Of a stretch of 36,255 bases of DNA, positions 17,984-27,929 are shown one piece after another (position 1 is the stretch's first letter; each line of letters starts with the position of its first letter). The position numbers and the translations under genes were made by a program. Below the pieces are notes generated by a model. It had not been told where the DNA came from. It did no database searches and was given only the letters and a program-made list of their open reading frames with translations. The stretch spans positions 1-36,255 of the forward strand of contig JAHQVX010000144.1 of NCBI GenBank assembly GCA_019634125.1, written 5' to 3'. The DNA is from Saprospiraceae bacterium (lineage in GTDB: Bacteria; Bacteroidota; Bacteroidia; Chitinophagales; JAHQVX01).

Positions 17984-18982
17984 TTATTCTTCGTCAAGTT
18001 TGAACTTCGCTAAGTCCATACCAAATGAAAGTCCTTTTTCTACTAATAATGCTTCGATCTCAGTCAATGACTTCTTACCAAAGTTTCTAAACTTCAATAG
18101 CTGATTGGTGTCGTAGCGTACTAATTCTTGAAGCGTATTGATTTTTGCTGCTTTCAAACAGTTATAAGCTCTTACAGAAAGTTCCATATCTTCTAATGGA
18201 GTTTTTAGAAGCTTACGCATGTGAAGGATTTGCTCATCAACAACGTTCGTCTCATTACCCTCTTTCTCATCAAAGCTGATATTCTCATCTGTGATAAGCA
18301 TCAAGTGCTGAATTAAAATCTTTGAAGCTTCTTTAATGGCTTCTTCAGGGTGGATCGTTCCGTCAGTGGTGATCTCAATAATCAACTTCTCATAATCCGT
18401 CTTTTGCTCAACACGTGTATTTTCAACATGGTATCGAACATTCTTGATCGGAGTAAAAATTGCATCAGTAGCAATGGTTCCTAACTCCGCTTCAGGATTA
18501 ACATTTTCCTCAGCTGGTACGTATCCTCTTCCTTTTTGGATAGTCAGTTCAAGCTCAAGCTCAACTTTCCGATCCATATTGCAAATCACTAAATCAGGAT
18601 TAGTAACTTGGAATGACGTGGTGAATTTCTCAATATCACCAGCTTTGAATTCTTCTTTATCTCTAATAACAATAGCAATGCGCTCAGATGTCATTGAATC
18701 ATCGTCAATCACCTTCTTCAAACGAACTTGCTTTAAGTTTAAGATAATCTCCGTCACATCCTCTAACACACCTTTAATGGTAGAGAATTCATGATCAACT
18801 CCAGAAATGCGTACTGCAGAAATTGCATATCCTTCTAGAGAAGAAAGTAATACTCTTCGAAGAGCATTTCCAATAGTCACACCGAAACCAGGCTCAAGTG
18901 GCTTGAATTCAAATGACCCATCAAAGTCATCTGCCTTTTGAAGAATAATCTTATTTGGTTGTTGAAAAGCAAGTAATGCCAT
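17984..18982 (-). CDS. rpoA: DNA-directed RNA polymerase subunit alpha
   Basis: A 332-residue alpha subunit. The N-terminal domain (to about residue 235) dimerises and nucleates the polymerase: it includes [20 protein letters not shown]. The C-terminal domain (about 255-332) has the helix-hairpin-helix region [20 protein letters not shown] and [14 protein letters not shown], which contacts DNA and activators. It lies between rpsD and rplQ with 12-bp gaps on each side, the usual alpha operon order. Length is normal. Confidence 0.98.
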   Translation of the reverse strand: MALLAFQQPNKIILQKADDFDGSFEFKPLEPGFGVTIGNALRRVLLSSLEGYAISAVRISGVDHEFSTIKGVLEDVTEIILNLKQVRLKKVIDDDSMTSERIAIVIRDKEEFKAGDIEKFTTSFQVTNPDLVICNMDRKVELELELTIQKGRGYVPAEENVNPEAELGTIATDAIFTPIKNVRYHVENTRVEQKTDYEKLIIEITTDGTIHPEEAIKEASKILIQHLMLITDENISFDEKEGNETNVVDEQILHMRKLLKTPLEDMELSVRAYNCLKAAKINTLQELVRYDTNQLLKFRNFGKKSLTEIEALLVEKGLSFGMDLAKFKLDEE

Positions 18983-18994
18983 GTATAATGTCTT

Positions 18995-19594
18995 TTATTT
19001 TGAGTAAAGCTCTACGATCAATTGCTCGTTAATATTCTCTGGGATTAATTCTCTACTTGGTAGCTCATTAAATGTTCCTTTCATTTCGGAAGCATCCCAT
19101 GCTAACCAAGAGTAGTCTGTTCTTTTGTTCACAGAATCTTCTACTTGAGGATTAACCTTTGTTTTGTCTCTAAGTCCGATAACATCACCAGTTTTCACTT
19201 GGTAAGACGGAATGCTTAGAATTTGTCCGTTAACTGTAACGTGTTTGTGCGATACAAGTTGTCTAGCTCCTCTTCTAGAGTTAGAAAAACCTAATCTATA
19301 AACAACGTTATCTAAACGTGATTCTAAAAGTTGAAGCAACACTTCACCAGTAATACCAGTTCTTCGGTTCGCTTCTTCAAATAAGTTGCGGAACTGACGC
19401 TCTAAAACACCGTAAGTATACTTCGCTTTCTGCTTTTCTTGAAGCTGAATAGCGTATTCTGAACGTTGTCTTCTTCGCGCATTACCGTGCTGACCTGGGC
19501 CATACTTTCTTCGCTCATAGTTCTTATCGAACCCATATATTGGAGAGCCTAATGCTCTAGCTTTCTTCGTCTTTGGACCTGTATATCTTGCCAT
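18995..19594 (-). CDS. rpsD: 30S ribosomal protein S4
   Basis: A 199-residue uS4, an early 16S rRNA-binding assembly protein. The S4 RNA-binding domain is seen in RLDNVVYRLGFSNSRRGARQ followed by VSHKHVTVNG. There is no cysteine in the N-terminal region, so this is the zinc-free form. It lies in the alpha operon between rpsK and rpoA. S4 represses its operon translationally in E. coli; no matching mRNA structure was identified here. Confidence 0.97.
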   Translation of the reverse strand: MARYTGPKTKKARALGSPIYGFDKNYERRKYGPGQHGNARRRQRSEYAIQLQEKQKAKYTYGVLERQFRNLFEEANRRTGITGEVLLQLLESRLDNVVYRLGFSNSRRGARQLVSHKHVTVNGQILSIPSYQVKTGDVIGLRDKTKVNPQVEDSVNKRTDYSWLAWDASEMKGTFNELPSRELIPENINEQLIVELYSK

Positions 19595-19606
19595 GATCTT
19601 CTAGTT

Positions 19607-19987
19607 TTATACTCTTCTTCGTTTTGGAGGTCGACATCCATTATGAGGAATTGGTGTAACGTCTTTAATTACAGACACTTCAATTCCGTTAGAATAAATT
19701 GCTCGAATAGCAGATTCTCGACCAGCACCTGGGCCTTTTACAAACACTTCAACTTTTCTAAGTCCAGCATCATAAGCAGGCTTAGCTGCATTTTCACAAG
19801 TCACTTGGGCAGCGTAAGGAGTACTTTTCTTCGACCCTCTGAAGCCTACTTTACCCGCAGAAGACCAAGAGATAACCTGACCTTGCTTATTGGTAAATGT
19901 TATAATAATATTGTTGAAACTTGCTTTGATATAGCATAAACCAAGGGGTTCTACTGCTACGTTTCTTTTTTTCTTCGTCTTCGCCAT
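19607..19987 (-). CDS. rpsK: 30S ribosomal protein S11
   Basis: A 126-residue uS11, which lies in the platform of the small subunit near the mRNA exit. The conserved C-terminus [16 protein letters not shown] and the segment [20 protein letters not shown] identify it. It is 17 bp after rpsM and 12 bp before rpsD. Length and order are normal. Confidence 0.97.
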   Translation of the reverse strand: MAKTKKKRNVAVEPLGLCYIKASFNNIIITFTNKQGQVISWSSAGKVGFRGSKKSTPYAAQVTCENAAKPAYDAGLRKVEVFVKGPGAGRESAIRAIYSNGIEVSVIKDVTPIPHNGCRPPKRRRV

Positions 19988-20004
19988 TTTCTAACGTTTC
20001 AGAG

Positions 20005-20373
20005 TTATTTTTTCTTGTTTGCTACCGTCTTACGCTTTCCTTTACGGGTTCTAGCGTTGGTTTGAGTTCGTTGTCCTCTTAAAGGAAGACCTTTTCTGTG
20101 TCGGAGTCCTCTGTAACAACCGATATCCATTAATCGCTTAATGTTCAGTTGAACTTCAGATCTAAGTTGACCTTCTACTTTGTACTCATCACCAATCACC
20201 TTACGGATACTCGTTAAGTCTTCGTCAGTCCAGTCGTTCACACGTGTGTAATGATCTACTCCTGCCTTGTTAAGAATATCTACAGCAGTAGTTCTGCCGA
20301 TTCCGTAAATGTAAGTGAGGCCAATATGTCCTCTTTTGTTTTTTGGTAAGTCTACACCTGCTATCCTTGCCAT
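20005..20373 (-). CDS. rpsM: 30S ribosomal protein S13
   Basis: A 122-residue uS13 in the head of the small subunit, forming bridges to the large subunit and contacting P-site tRNA through its basic tail. [20 protein letters not shown] at the start and [17 protein letters not shown] at the end are diagnostic. It follows rpmJ by 4 bp. Confidence 0.97.
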   Translation of the reverse strand: MARIAGVDLPKNKRGHIGLTYIYGIGRTTAVDILNKAGVDHYTRVNDWTDEDLTSIRKVIGDEYKVEGQLRSEVQLNIKRLMDIGCYRGLRHRKGLPLRGQRTQTNARTRKGKRKTVANKKK

Positions 20374-20377
20374 AATA

Positions 20378-20494
20378 TTATCCTTGACGTTGTTTAAACC
20401 TTGGATTCTTCTTGTTAATTACGTATAGTTTTCCTTTTCGACGTACCACTTTACAGTCGGCACTTCTTTTCTTTATGGATGCTTTTACTTTCAT
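20378..20494 (-). CDS. rpmJ: 50S ribosomal protein L36 (zinc-free form)
   Basis: A 38-residue bL36, [20 protein letters not shown] at the start and KQRQG at the end. The usual zinc ligands (C-x2-C ... C ... H) are reduced to a single Cys, so it should not bind zinc. The start at 20494 is chosen because upstream in-frame sequence has no L36 similarity and runs back into infA. It lies 4 bp after infA and 4 bp before rpsM. Confidence 0.95.
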   Translation of the reverse strand: MKVKASIKKRSADCKVVRRKGKLYVINKKNPRFKQRQG

Positions 20495-20498
20495 AACT

Positions 20499-20720
20499 CT
20501 AAGATTTGTATCTATAAGTGATTCGTCCTCTCGACAAATCGTAAGGAGATAATTCCACTGCAACTTTATCGCCAGGTAAAATTCGGATGTAATTCATCCT
20601 CATTTTGCCTGAGATGTGCGCAATTATCTCATGATCATTCTCCAATTTTACACGGAACATAGCATTGGAAAGTGCCTCTGTTATTGTTCCATCCTGTTTT
20701 ATTAATCCTTGTTTACCCAT
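20499..20720 (-). CDS. infA: Translation initiation factor IF-1
   Basis: A 73-residue OB-fold protein that binds the A site of the 30S subunit during initiation. [36 protein letters not shown] and the end [12 protein letters not shown] are typical. Its start overlaps the end of map by 8 bp, and rpmJ follows after 4 bp. The order map-infA-rpmJ-rpsM is a usual join between spc and alpha operons. Confidence 0.97.
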   Translation of the reverse strand: MGKQGLIKQDGTITEALSNAMFRVKLENDHEIIAHISGKMRMNYIRILPGDKVAVELSPYDLSRGRITYRYKS

Positions 20721-21555
20721 CCTGAAAATTGGTCTGCAAATATCTAACTTTTTCTTTAAAATCCTTAATGTTTGGGTTACTTTTTATTGACTCAAAAATC
20801 ACCTCAAAATCAGAGAGGATATCGGGTCCATTTTTCGTAACTGCGACGGTGTGTTCGAAGTGTGCAGACGGCTTGCCGTCTGCAGTTATTATCGTCCAAC
20901 CATCATTCAACTGCTTCACCTTTCGAGATCCTGCATTAATCATTGGCTCAATAGCAATCACCAAACCTTCTTTGATCTTAGGTCCTCTACCCCGCTTTCC
21001 ATAATTCGGAACATCCGGGCTCTCATGTAAAGCACTTCCTACTCCATGTCCAACAAGCTCACGAACCACACCATAACCACGGTCAATTTCAGTGTACTTC
21101 TGGATCGCATAACTTACATCTCCAATCCGATTTCCAATTCGTGCACAATCAATACCGACATATAAAGAATCAATCGTGTCAATGAGTAGATCCCAAACTT
21201 CATCTGTTTGATCACCAACCGGGTAAGTAAATGCAGAATCTCCAAAATAACCTTCCCATTCTACACCACAATCAATAGAGAGAATATCTCCTTCTTTAAT
21301 TTCACGATCACTCGGAAAACCATGAACTATTTGTTCATTTTCTGAAATACATAAAGTGGCGGGAAAGCCGCCATAACCTTTAAAGGCCGGCTTAGCCCCT
21401 TCATGATCTCGAATAAAAGTTTCCGCAATTACATCCAACGACTTAGTCGTAATCCCTGGTCGAATATGCTTGGCTACTTCAGCATGAGTTTTAGCAACAA
21501 GTAAAGAACTTTTTCTGATGAGCTCTATCTCATCTTGTGTTTTCAGTTTAATCAT
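20713..21555 (-). CDS. map: Methionine aminopeptidase, type I
   Basis: A 280-residue enzyme that removes the initiator methionine from new proteins. The dinuclear metal site is visible as the two aspartates in [20 protein letters not shown], the His in [18 protein letters not shown], and glutamates in [11 protein letters not shown] and [11 protein letters not shown]. The final 30 or so residues after [14 protein letters not shown] form a charged extension beyond the catalytic fold, and its codons overlap the infA start by 8 bp. Its start overlaps the secY stop by one base (TAATG). Confidence 0.96.
   Translation of the reverse strand: MIKLKTQDEIELIRKSSLLVAKTHAEVAKHIRPGITTKSLDVIAETFIRDHEGAKPAFKGYGGFPATLCISENEQIVHGFPSDREIKEGDILSIDCGVEWEGYFGDSAFTYPVGDQTDEVWDLLIDTIDSLYVGIDCARIGNRIGDVSYAIQKYTEIDRGYGVVRELVGHGVGSALHESPDVPNYGKRGRGPKIKEGLVIAIEPMINAGSRKVKQLNDGWTIITADGKPSAHFEHTVAVTKNGPDILSDFEVIFESIKSNPNIKDFKEKVRYLQTNFQDG
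20863..20884. repeat. Perfect inverted repeat (10-bp arms, TT centre) inside map
   Basis: TGCAGACGGC, then TT, then GCCGTCTGCA. It covers codons for the TADGKPSAH segment next to a metal-binding glutamate. There is no T-run after it, so it is not a terminator. The centre (AA on the coding strand) matches the hairpins in eno and the reductase. Confidence 0.8.
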
Positions 21556-22925
21556 TATACTGAAGCACCAACTCTAGATCTTCCACCTTTGTTGATACTC
21601 TTTCCACTTTTCATCAATCCATCATAATGACGCATCAATAAGTGGCTTTCAATTTGCTGAAGTGTGTCTAATACCACAGCTACCATAATCAATAGTGATG
21701 TTCCACCATAGAATAATGCAAAATTGGCATTAACACCGGCTAATTGAGCAAACGTAGGTAGAATCGCGATTAAGCCCAAGAAAATAGATCCTGGTAAAGT
21801 AATCCGATCTAGAATACCTTCAATGAAACTAGCAGTCTTCTTCCCAGGTCGAACACCCGGAATAAACCCACCATTTTTCTTCATATCATCCGCCATTTGG
21901 TTCGGATTGATAATCAATGCTGTATAGAAATAAGTAAAGATCACTACTAAAAAGAAGGTCAAAACACTGGAAATCAAACTAAACGGATTAGATAATTCAG
22001 CAAGAATACCGGTAGGGGCTTGGCCACCTCCCACAAAACCAGCAATGGTTGAAGGTAGGAACATCAATGCTTGAGCAAAGATAATTGGCATTACACCTGA
22101 GGCATTAAGCTTCAATGGAATGAACTGTCGAGCTCCGCCCACTTCAGCCATCTTGCCACCACGACCTACCATACGCTTAGCATACTGGACAGGAATTTTA
22201 CGTGTAGCTTGTACTAATGCAATAGTAACCAATACAACACCTAATAAGAACAACAATTCAATGAAGAATACTAAAGCACCTCCACCAGAAGTAGTTTTAG
22301 CTGAAAACTCACCAATTAAAGCACTTGGTAAACCTGCGATAATCCCTACTGTAATTAATAAGGAAACTCCGTTACCAATACCTCCGTCCGTGATTTTCTC
22401 ACCAAGCCACATCACAAATAATGTACCTGCGGTAAGGATAATGAGCGTCGAAATTGGGAAAATACCATTCAAATTATCAACCGCACCAGATAATCCACTT
22501 TGCCCTGACTTTAAAAATGCCACGTAAGCAATAGCCTGGAAAGCAGTAATTACTACAGTTAAAAAGCGTGTATACTGGTTAATTTTCCGTCGGCCACTTT
22601 CTCCATCCTTCTGGATTTTTTGGAAAGTAGGTACTACTAGAGTTAATAACTGCATCACAATAGAAGCAGATATGTAAGGCATGATTCCGAGGGCAAAAAT
22701 CCCCGCACGGTAAAATGCTCCTCCAGCAAATGTGTTGAATAATCCTAGAAGACCTCCTGTTCCATTCGCCTCAACTAAACGCTTTAACTCAACAGGATCT
22801 ACCCCAGGTAAGGTGATGAATGTACCCACCCTAAAAATCAACAATAAACCCAACGTATAAAGGATCCTATTTCTAAGATCCTCTATTTTCCAGATATTCT
22901 TCAATGTTTCTATGAACTTCTTCAT
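21555..22925 (-). CDS. secY: Protein translocase subunit SecY
   Basis: A 456-residue integral membrane protein with ten predicted helices that forms the channel of the SecYEG translocon. NRILYTLGLLLIFRVGTFI (helix 1), LGIMPYISASIVMQLLTLV (plug/helix 2 region) and GFIPGVRPGKKTASFIEGIL (cytosolic loop that contacts the ribosome and SecA) are characteristic. It lies in the spc operon between rplO (7-bp gap) and map (1-bp overlap). Confidence 0.98.
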   Translation of the reverse strand: MKKFIETLKNIWKIEDLRNRILYTLGLLLIFRVGTFITLPGVDPVELKRLVEANGTGGLLGLFNTFAGGAFYRAGIFALGIMPYISASIVMQLLTLVVPTFQKIQKDGESGRRKINQYTRFLTVVITAFQAIAYVAFLKSGQSGLSGAVDNLNGIFPISTLIILTAGTLFVMWLGEKITDGGIGNGVSLLITVGIIAGLPSALIGEFSAKTTSGGGALVFFIELLFLLGVVLVTIALVQATRKIPVQYAKRMVGRGGKMAEVGGARQFIPLKLNASGVMPIIFAQALMFLPSTIAGFVGGGQAPTGILAELSNPFSLISSVLTFFLVVIFTYFYTALIINPNQMADDMKKNGGFIPGVRPGKKTASFIEGILDRITLPGSIFLGLIAILPTFAQLAGVNANFALFYGGTSLLIMVAVVLDTLQQIESHLLMRHYDGLMKSGKSINKGGRSRVGASV

Positions 22926-22932
22926 ATTCTAT

Positions 22933-23385
22933 TTAGTCTACTAGATTAGCAGATCCACCAGCTTTTTCTATACCTTCTTTTGCAGAAGTAGTATATGCAT
23001 CTACTGTTACATTAACATTTGATGAGAAATTACCACTTCCCAAAATTTTCACTTTCGCAGATTTAGGAACGATTCCCAATTCTTTAAGAGTAGCAGTATT
23101 CAACTCTTTTAAATCGTGCTTAGTAACAATTTCTTGAAGTCGAGCTAAATTGATCGTGTAATAGTCTTTACGATTAATATTCTTGAACCCTCTTTTAGGA
23201 ACGCGTTTTTGAATCGGCATTTGACCACCTTCAAATCCATATTTCCTAGAGTAACCAGAACGTGATTTCGCACCTTTGTGTCCTCGCGTAGAAGTTCCGC
23301 CTTTACCTGAGGCTTGGCCTCTTCCTAATCGCTTCTTAGCTTTCTTAGTAGCGCCTTCAGCGGGTTTTAAATTACTTAAATCCAT
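22933..23385 (-). CDS. rplO: 50S ribosomal protein L15
   Basis: A 150-residue uL15. The Gly/Lys-rich N-terminal arm (KKRLGRGQASGKGGTSTRGH, then FEGGQMPIQKRVPKRGF) reaches into 23S rRNA. It lies 2 bp after rpmD and 7 bp before secY, the normal spc order. Length is normal. Confidence 0.97.
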   Translation of the reverse strand: MDLSNLKPAEGATKKAKKRLGRGQASGKGGTSTRGHKGAKSRSGYSRKYGFEGGQMPIQKRVPKRGFKNINRKDYYTINLARLQEIVTKHDLKELNTATLKELGIVPKSAKVKILGSGNFSSNVNVTVDAYTTSAKEGIEKAGGSANLVD

Positions 23386-23387
23386 GA

Positions 23388-23567
23388 TTAAGCTTCTTCA
23401 ACTTTAACTAAATGTTTTACTTTCTCTACCATACCTAAAACTTGTGGTGTGGCTTCTTTTTCTACGGTCTTATTTAATTTACCAAGACCTAAAGCTTTAA
23501 TAGTATCCTTCTGACGTTGAGGTCTATTAATAGCGCTTCTAACTTGTGTAACCCGAATCTTACTCAT
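23388..23567 (-). CDS. rpmD: 50S ribosomal protein L30
   Basis: A 59-residue uL30, found by translating the 178-bp space between rpsE and rplO. It begins MSKIRVTQVRSAINRPQRQK and ends VKHLVKVEEA. The segment ALGLGKLNKTVEKEATPQVL is the conserved core. It has 2-bp gaps on both sides, so it fills the space exactly, and its place between S5 and L15 is the standard one. Confidence 0.96.
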   Translation of the reverse strand: MSKIRVTQVRSAINRPQRQKDTIKALGLGKLNKTVEKEATPQVLGMVEKVKHLVKVEEA

Positions 23568-23569
23568 GA

Positions 23570-24091
23570 TTATCCATTAAATACTTTATCCAATGTAATT
23601 CCACGTTGTTTTGCTACAACCATTGGATCACGCAAATTCTCTAATGCATTGATCGTTGCCTTGATAACGTTGTGTGGATTAGATGTCCCGAGAGACTTAG
23701 CTAATACATTTTGAATACCAGCTAACTCCATAACAGCACGCATTGCACCACCTGCGATAACACCGGTACCATCAGAAGCAGGTTTGATTAACACCTTACC
23801 AGCACCATACTTCCCCAATTGTTCGTGTGGAATAGTTCCTTTATAAACTGGAACGTGAACTAAATTTTTCTTGGCGTCGTCGATACCTTTAGTAATGGCT
23901 CCGTTAACCTCTCTAGCTTTCCCTAATCCATATCCAACGATTCCATCTTCATTTCCTACTACAACAATGGCAGAGAAACCGAATGTACGACCACCTTTCG
24001 TAACCTTAGCAACACGATTAATTGCGACTACTTTCTCTTTGAGATCTAATTCAGCAGGCTTTAACCTTTTATTATCTTTTCTGTTACTCAT
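23570..24091 (-). CDS. rpsE: 30S ribosomal protein S5
   Basis: A 173-residue uS5, near the mRNA entry site, involved in decoding accuracy. The S5 double-stranded RNA-binding fold is seen in [20 protein letters not shown] and [18 protein letters not shown], and the C-terminal domain in [18 protein letters not shown]. It is placed between rplR and rpmD. Length is normal. Confidence 0.97.
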   Translation of the reverse strand: MSNRKDNKRLKPAELDLKEKVVAINRVAKVTKGGRTFGFSAIVVVGNEDGIVGYGLGKAREVNGAITKGIDDAKKNLVHVPVYKGTIPHEQLGKYGAGKVLIKPASDGTGVIAGGAMRAVMELAGIQNVLAKSLGTSNPHNVIKATINALENLRDPMVVAKQRGITLDKVFNG

Positions 24092-24102
24092 AATTCTTAT
24101 TC

Positions 24103-24453
24103 TTAAAATTGTAAGCCGCCTTCTCTTGCGCCTTCGGCAAGTGCTTTAACTCGTCCGTGATACAAATAGCCACCGCGATCAAAAACAACTTGATCAATAC
24201 CTTTCTCGGTTGCTTTTTCAGCTAGTTTTTTCCCAACAGCTTTCGCAATATCGATTTTAGTACCTGCACTTTCAAAGCCCTTCTCTCTGGAAGAAGCAGC
24301 CATCAAAGTGTGTCCGCTCAAATCATCAATAATCTGGGCATAAATGGCCTTATTGCTTCTGAAAACAGAAAGTCTAGGCTTAGCGCTCGTACCAGAAATC
24401 TTCTTACGAATTCTTCTTTTTACCTTAATTCTCTTTGCTACTTTAGACAACAT
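24103..24453 (-). CDS. rplR: 50S ribosomal protein L18
   Basis: A 116-residue uL18, which binds 5S rRNA with L5. The basic N-terminus ([20 protein letters not shown]), [18 protein letters not shown] and the end [20 protein letters not shown] are diagnostic. It lies between rplF and rpsE with 11-bp gaps on both sides. Confidence 0.97.
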   Translation of the reverse strand: MLSKVAKRIKVKRRIRKKISGTSAKPRLSVFRSNKAIYAQIIDDLSGHTLMAASSREKGFESAGTKIDIAKAVGKKLAEKATEKGIDQVVFDRGGYLYHGRVKALAEGAREGGLQF

Positions 24454-24464
24454 AGCTTTTAATT

Positions 24465-25019
24465 TTATTTTGCTGCTGCTTTACCAGCTTTTCTTCGAAT
24501 TTGTTCACCTTTGAATCGGATACCTTTTCCTTTATATGGTTCAGGTTTACGAGTAGAACGAATTTTCGCTGCCACTTGTCCGATCAGTTGCTTGTCGTGA
24601 CTCTCAAGAGTAACCATAGGTGGTTGTCCCTTCTGCATTTCCGCGGAAACTTTTACTTCAGGTGGAAGTAAGAAAACAATGGGGTGAGAGTACCCTAAGG
24701 CAAGTTCTAGCTTGTTCCCAGAAGAACTCGCTCTATATCCTACACCGTGTAATTCTAATTCAATTTTATATCCTTCGCTCACTCCAACAACCATGTTGTT
24801 AATCAAAGAACGATAAAGCCCATGTGCAGACTTATGTCGCTTTTGCTCCGTTGGTCGTTCGATAGTGACAATGTTTCCATCAATTTTCACTTCCAAGTCT
24901 GCATCAACTTTTTGCAACAACTCGCCTTTTGGTCCTTTGACCTTTACTACATTGTTCTCGCCAACTTGGACTTCAACTCCAGCTGGAATTTCAATCGGTG
25001 ATTTACCTACTCTTGACAT
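24465..25019 (-). CDS. rplF: 50S ribosomal protein L6
   Basis: A 184-residue uL6 near the factor-binding site of the large subunit. [20 protein letters not shown] at the start and [20 protein letters not shown] near the end identify it. The ATG at 25019 is chosen because the longer in-frame start at 25067 lies within rpsH and adds 16 unrelated residues. It follows rpsH by 16 bp. Confidence 0.97.
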   Translation of the reverse strand: MSRVGKSPIEIPAGVEVQVGENNVVKVKGPKGELLQKVDADLEVKIDGNIVTIERPTEQKRHKSAHGLYRSLINNMVVGVSEGYKIELELHGVGYRASSSGNKLELALGYSHPIVFLLPPEVKVSAEMQKGQPPMVTLESHDKQLIGQVAAKIRSTRKPEPYKGKGIRFKGEQIRRKAGKAAAK

Positions 25020-25035
25020 CTCAATCTGTTTATTA

Positions 25036-25437
25036 TTAAGAAACATAGCAGAGGACCTCTCCTCCAACTTTCATTTCTTTTGCTTGTTTATTGGTAATAA
25101 CTCCCTTTGGTGTAGATAAAATAGCTATTCCTAAACCATTGAGAACTCGAGGCATATCGTCAACACCTGTGTATCTTCTCAATCCAGGACGACTTACACG
25201 CTTCAGCTCCTTGATAGCAGGAATCTTTGTGTTTCGGTCGTACTTAAGAGCTATTTTAATTACTCCTTGTTTGTTATCTGTATCCTCAAATTTGTACTTT
25301 AGGATGTACCCATTATCGTACAAAATTTCGGTAATCTTCTTCTTCATGTTAGAAGCTGGGATCTCAACAATTCTATGTGCTGCCTTTTGAGCATTTCTAA
25401 TTCTTGTTAAGTAATCTGATATTGGATCTGTAACCAT
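25036..25437 (-). CDS. rpsH: 30S ribosomal protein S8
   Basis: A 133-residue uS8, a core 16S rRNA-binding protein. [19 protein letters not shown] at the start and [20 protein letters not shown] with GGEVLCYVS at the end are typical. In E. coli S8 is the translational repressor of the spc operon, acting at the L5 start; no equivalent mRNA fold was found by eye at rplE here. Confidence 0.97.
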   Translation of the reverse strand: MVTDPISDYLTRIRNAQKAAHRIVEIPASNMKKKITEILYDNGYILKYKFEDTDNKQGVIKIALKYDRNTKIPAIKELKRVSRPGLRRYTGVDDMPRVLNGLGIAILSTPKGVITNKQAKEMKVGGEVLCYVS

Positions 25438-25460
25438 AATCTTTCTTCTTATCTATGTTT

Positions 25461-25730
25461 TTACCAACTTGCTTTTCGAACACCAGGAATCAATCCCTGA
25501 TTAGCCATTTCACGAAACTTGATTCTAGAAATACCAAATGTTCTCATATATCCTCTAGGTCTTCCTGTCAGGGAACATCTATTTTTCAAACGAACTTTCG
25601 AAGAATTCTTAGGAAGTAAGTCTAATGCTTCCCAATCTCCTTCTGCTTTAAGCTGAGCACGCTTCTCTGCGTATTTCTCTACTAGTTTCTCACGCTTTCT
25701 TTGTCTTGCAACAACTGATTTCTTTGACAT
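25461..25730 (-). CDS. rpsN: 30S ribosomal protein S14 (zinc-free long form)
   Basis: An 89-residue uS14 of the longer form without the CxxC zinc sites (only one Cys, in [20 protein letters not shown]). It ends with the conserved [11 protein letters not shown]. It lies between rplE (9-bp gap) and rpsH (23-bp gap) in normal spc order. Confidence 0.96.
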   Translation of the reverse strand: MSKKSVVARQRKREKLVEKYAEKRAQLKAEGDWEALDLLPKNSSKVRLKNRCSLTGRPRGYMRTFGISRIKFREMANQGLIPGVRKASW

Positions 25731-25739
25731 AATCTTGGT

Positions 25740-26285
25740 TTAGCGTTTTTTAAATGGCATTCCAAAGCCTTTCAATAATTCATATGCTTCTTCATCGGTA
25801 TCGGCAGAAGTCACAATGGTAATATCCATACCATTGATTTGACTTACTTTGTCGATATTGATTTCTGGGAAAATAATCTGCTCAGTGATTCCAAGCGTGA
25901 AATTTCCTCTACCATCAAAACTCTTATCGTTAATCCCTCTAAAGTCACGAACTCGTGGAAGGGCAACATTAATGAGGCGATCAAGAAATTCATACATACG
26001 TTCTCCTCGAAGAGTAACTTTAACTCCAATTGGCATTCCTTCTCTTAACTTGAAGTTTGAGATCGCTTTTCTAGCTTTAGTAATTACTGGTTTCTGACCT
26101 GTAATAAGTGCCATTTCTTCCGCAGCAGTCTCAACAAGCTTCTTATTGGAAACAGCTGCTCCAAGACCTTGATTTAAGACAATCTTTTTCAACTTAGGAA
26201 TTTGCATAACCGTTTTATACTGGAAATGCTCCTTCAGCCCGTTGGCGATTTCTTCCTTGTACTTAGTTTTTAACCTCGGCTCCAT
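25740..26285 (-). CDS. rplE: 50S ribosomal protein L5
   Basis: A 181-residue uL5, which binds 5S rRNA and contacts P-site t[41 protein letters not shown] and [18 protein letters not shown] are characteristic. Its ATG overlaps the rplX stop codon by one base (TAATG). Confidence 0.97.
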   Translation of the reverse strand: MEPRLKTKYKEEIANGLKEHFQYKTVMQIPKLKKIVLNQGLGAAVSNKKLVETAAEEMALITGQKPVITKARKAISNFKLREGMPIGVKVTLRGERMYEFLDRLINVALPRVRDFRGINDKSFDGRGNFTLGITEQIIFPEINIDKVSQINGMDITIVTSADTDEEAYELLKGFGMPFKKR

Positions 26286-26629
26286 TACTTAATAATTTTT
26301 TGGTCTTTAGATTTCTTAGAAAACCTTACCAATTTCCCGTCTTCTACTTTCCTACCAACTCTTGTTGGGTTGCCTTCCGAATCAACCACCATAAGGTTTG
26401 AAATATGGATCGGTGCTTCCTGTTCCAAAATTCCACCCTGTGGGTTATTTGCATTTGGCTTCTGGTGTTTCTTAACAATGTTCACACCTTCAACCACAGC
26501 TCTATTTTTCTCAGGAATAACAGAAAGTACTTTCCCTTGTTTTCCTTTATCTGCTCCAGCAATAACTTTTACAATATCGTCCTTACGGATCTTTAGTTTA
26601 GGCTGGAATCTCTTTTGAATACTTTTCAT
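26285..26629 (-). CDS. rplX: 50S ribosomal protein L24
   Basis: A 114-residue uL24, an assembly-initiating protein at the tunnel exit. The KOW motif is seen in [19 protein letters not shown] near the start. The ATG at 26629 (MKSIQKRF) is preferred; the alternative at 26650 would overlap rplN and adds seven residues with no L24 match. It lies 1 bp after rplN and overlaps rplE by one base. Confidence 0.95.
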   Translation of the reverse strand: MKSIQKRFQPKLKIRKDDIVKVIAGADKGKQGKVLSVIPEKNRAVVEGVNIVKKHQKPNANNPQGGILEQEAPIHISNLMVVDSEGNPTRVGRKVEDGKLVRFSKKSKDQKIIK

Positions 26630-26630
26630 C

Positions 26631-26999
26631 TTATAATACCTCTGGTGCAAGTGAAATAATCTTCATGTAGTCTCCTTCACGCAACTCTCTGGCTACAGGG
26701 CCAAAAATACGAGTACCTTTAGGTTCTCCTGATTCGTTAAGTAGAACACATGCGTTGTCATCAAAACGGATGTAAGAACCATCTTTACGCTTGATCTCTT
26801 TTCGAGTTCGAACAACAACTGCTTTCGAAACAGTTCCTTTCTTCACGTTTCCAGATGGTAAAGCATCCTTAACAGTTACAACGATTTGATCTCCGATAGA
26901 AGCGTACCTTCTCCTAGAGCCTCCGAGTACTTTGATACAAAGTACTTCTTTAGCACCGCTGTTATCAGCAACTTTTAGTCTTGATTCCTGTTGTACCAT
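26631..26999 (-). CDS. rplN: 50S ribosomal protein L14
   Basis: A 122-residue uL14 at the subunit interface, where it forms bridges with 16S r[23 protein letters not shown] and [20 protein letters not shown] are diagnostic. Its ATG overlaps the rpsQ stop codon by one base (TAATG), and rplX follows after 1 bp. Confidence 0.97.
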   Translation of the reverse strand: MVQQESRLKVADNSGAKEVLCIKVLGGSRRRYASIGDQIVVTVKDALPSGNVKKGTVSKAVVVRTRKEIKRKDGSYIRFDDNACVLLNESGEPKGTRIFGPVARELREGDYMKIISLAPEVL

Positions 27000-27262
27000 T
27001 ATTTTGCTCTTTCTAAAATTTCAATTAATCTCCATCTCTTATTTTTAGAGAGGGGACGAGTTTCCATAATGCGGACTGTATCTCCAGCATTACACTCATT
27101 ATTTTCGTCGTGGGCAGAGTACTTCTTCGTTTTCTTCACAAACTTCCCGTAGATCGGGTGCTTTACTTTACGCTCAACGGATACCGTAATTGTTTTATCC
27201 ATTTTATCGCTTGTAACTACACCAATTCTCTGCTTACGTAAATTTCGTTTTACTTCTTCCAT
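26999..27262 (-). CDS. rpsQ: 30S ribosomal protein S17
   Basis: An 87-residue uS17, an OB-fold primary 16S-binding protein. [39 protein letters not shown] and [18 protein letters not shown] identify it. It starts 4 bp after rpmC and overlaps rplN by one base. Confidence 0.97.
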   Translation of the reverse strand: MEEVKRNLRKQRIGVVTSDKMDKTITVSVERKVKHPIYGKFVKKTKKYSAHDENNECNAGDTVRIMETRPLSKNKRWRLIEILERAK

Positions 27263-27266
27263 CGCA

Positions 27267-27476
27267 TTAAGTATTTGATTCAGCTTTCTGACGTTTATTC
27301 AATTCTGTTTTGATTCTCGCCACATCTCTTCGTGCTTCACGGATGCTGAGTGGATTCTCAAGTTGAGAAACAGCGTGGTTAAACTTCATTTGTTGAAGTT
27401 TTGTTTGTTCAGCCTCCAAACGATCTTGAAGCTCTTCTACACTGAATTCTGAAAAATTAATCTTTTTGTTCGCCAT
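27267..27476 (-). CDS. rpmC: 50S ribosomal protein L29
   Basis: A 69-residue uL29, a two-helix protein at the tunnel exit near the docking site for trigger factor and [23 protein letters not shown] and [19 protein letters not shown] form the two helices. It lies between rplP (10 bp) and rpsQ (4 bp). Confidence 0.96.
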   Translation of the reverse strand: MANKKINFSEFSVEELQDRLEAEQTKLQQMKFNHAVSQLENPLSIREARRDVARIKTELNKRQKAESNT

Positions 27477-27486
27477 AATACCAGCT

Positions 27487-27903
27487 TTATACTAAATCTC
27501 TTCGTACAACAATTTTTGTTTTCACAGGAAGTTTTTGAGCTGCTAATCGAAGTGCTTCTTCTGCAGTCTCTCTAGTAACTCCATCAATTTCGAACATAAT
27601 TCTACCAGGCTTCACTACAGCAACCCAATGGTCTAAGGCACCTTTACCTTTACCCATACGTACTTCTGCAGGCTTGGAAGTAATTGGCTTATCTGGAAAA
27701 ATTCGAATCCAAACTTGACCTTCCCTTTTCATCCGACGCGTAACAGCGATACGAGCAGCTTCAATTTGTCTGTTCGTAATGAAAGAAGAGTCTAATGATT
27801 TTAAGCCAAACGCCCCGAATGAAAGTGTAGCACCTCTTTGAGAGATACCTTTCATTCTGCCTTTCTGGACTTTTCTTCTTTTAACACGTTTTGGTTGTAA
27901 CAT
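27487..27903 (-). CDS. rplP: 50S ribosomal protein L16
   Basis: A 138-residue uL16 near the A site and the peptidyl transferase centre. [40 protein letters not shown] and [20 protein letters not shown] are typical. The Arg in VRMGKGKG aligns with the residue hydroxylated in E. coli L16. It lies 26 bp after rpsC, one of the widest gaps in the cluster. Confidence 0.97.
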   Translation of the reverse strand: MLQPKRVKRRKVQKGRMKGISQRGATLSFGAFGLKSLDSSFITNRQIEAARIAVTRRMKREGQVWIRIFPDKPITSKPAEVRMGKGKGALDHWVAVVKPGRIMFEIDGVTRETAEEALRLAAQKLPVKTKIVVRRDLV

Positions 27904-27929
27904 ATCTTCTGGTTATCTAATCCTTAAAC

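Noticed and set aside
20495-20563. A 61-residue version of L36
   Set aside because: The extra 23 residues are read from within infA in another frame and have no L36 similarity.
25020-25067. A longer start for L6
   Set aside because: It would begin inside rpsH and adds unrelated residues before the conserved MSRVGK.
27381-27401. An 8-bp inverted repeat (AAACTTCA/TGAAGTTT, 5-nt loop) in rpmC
   Set aside because: This is within chance expectation and has no context suggesting a site.
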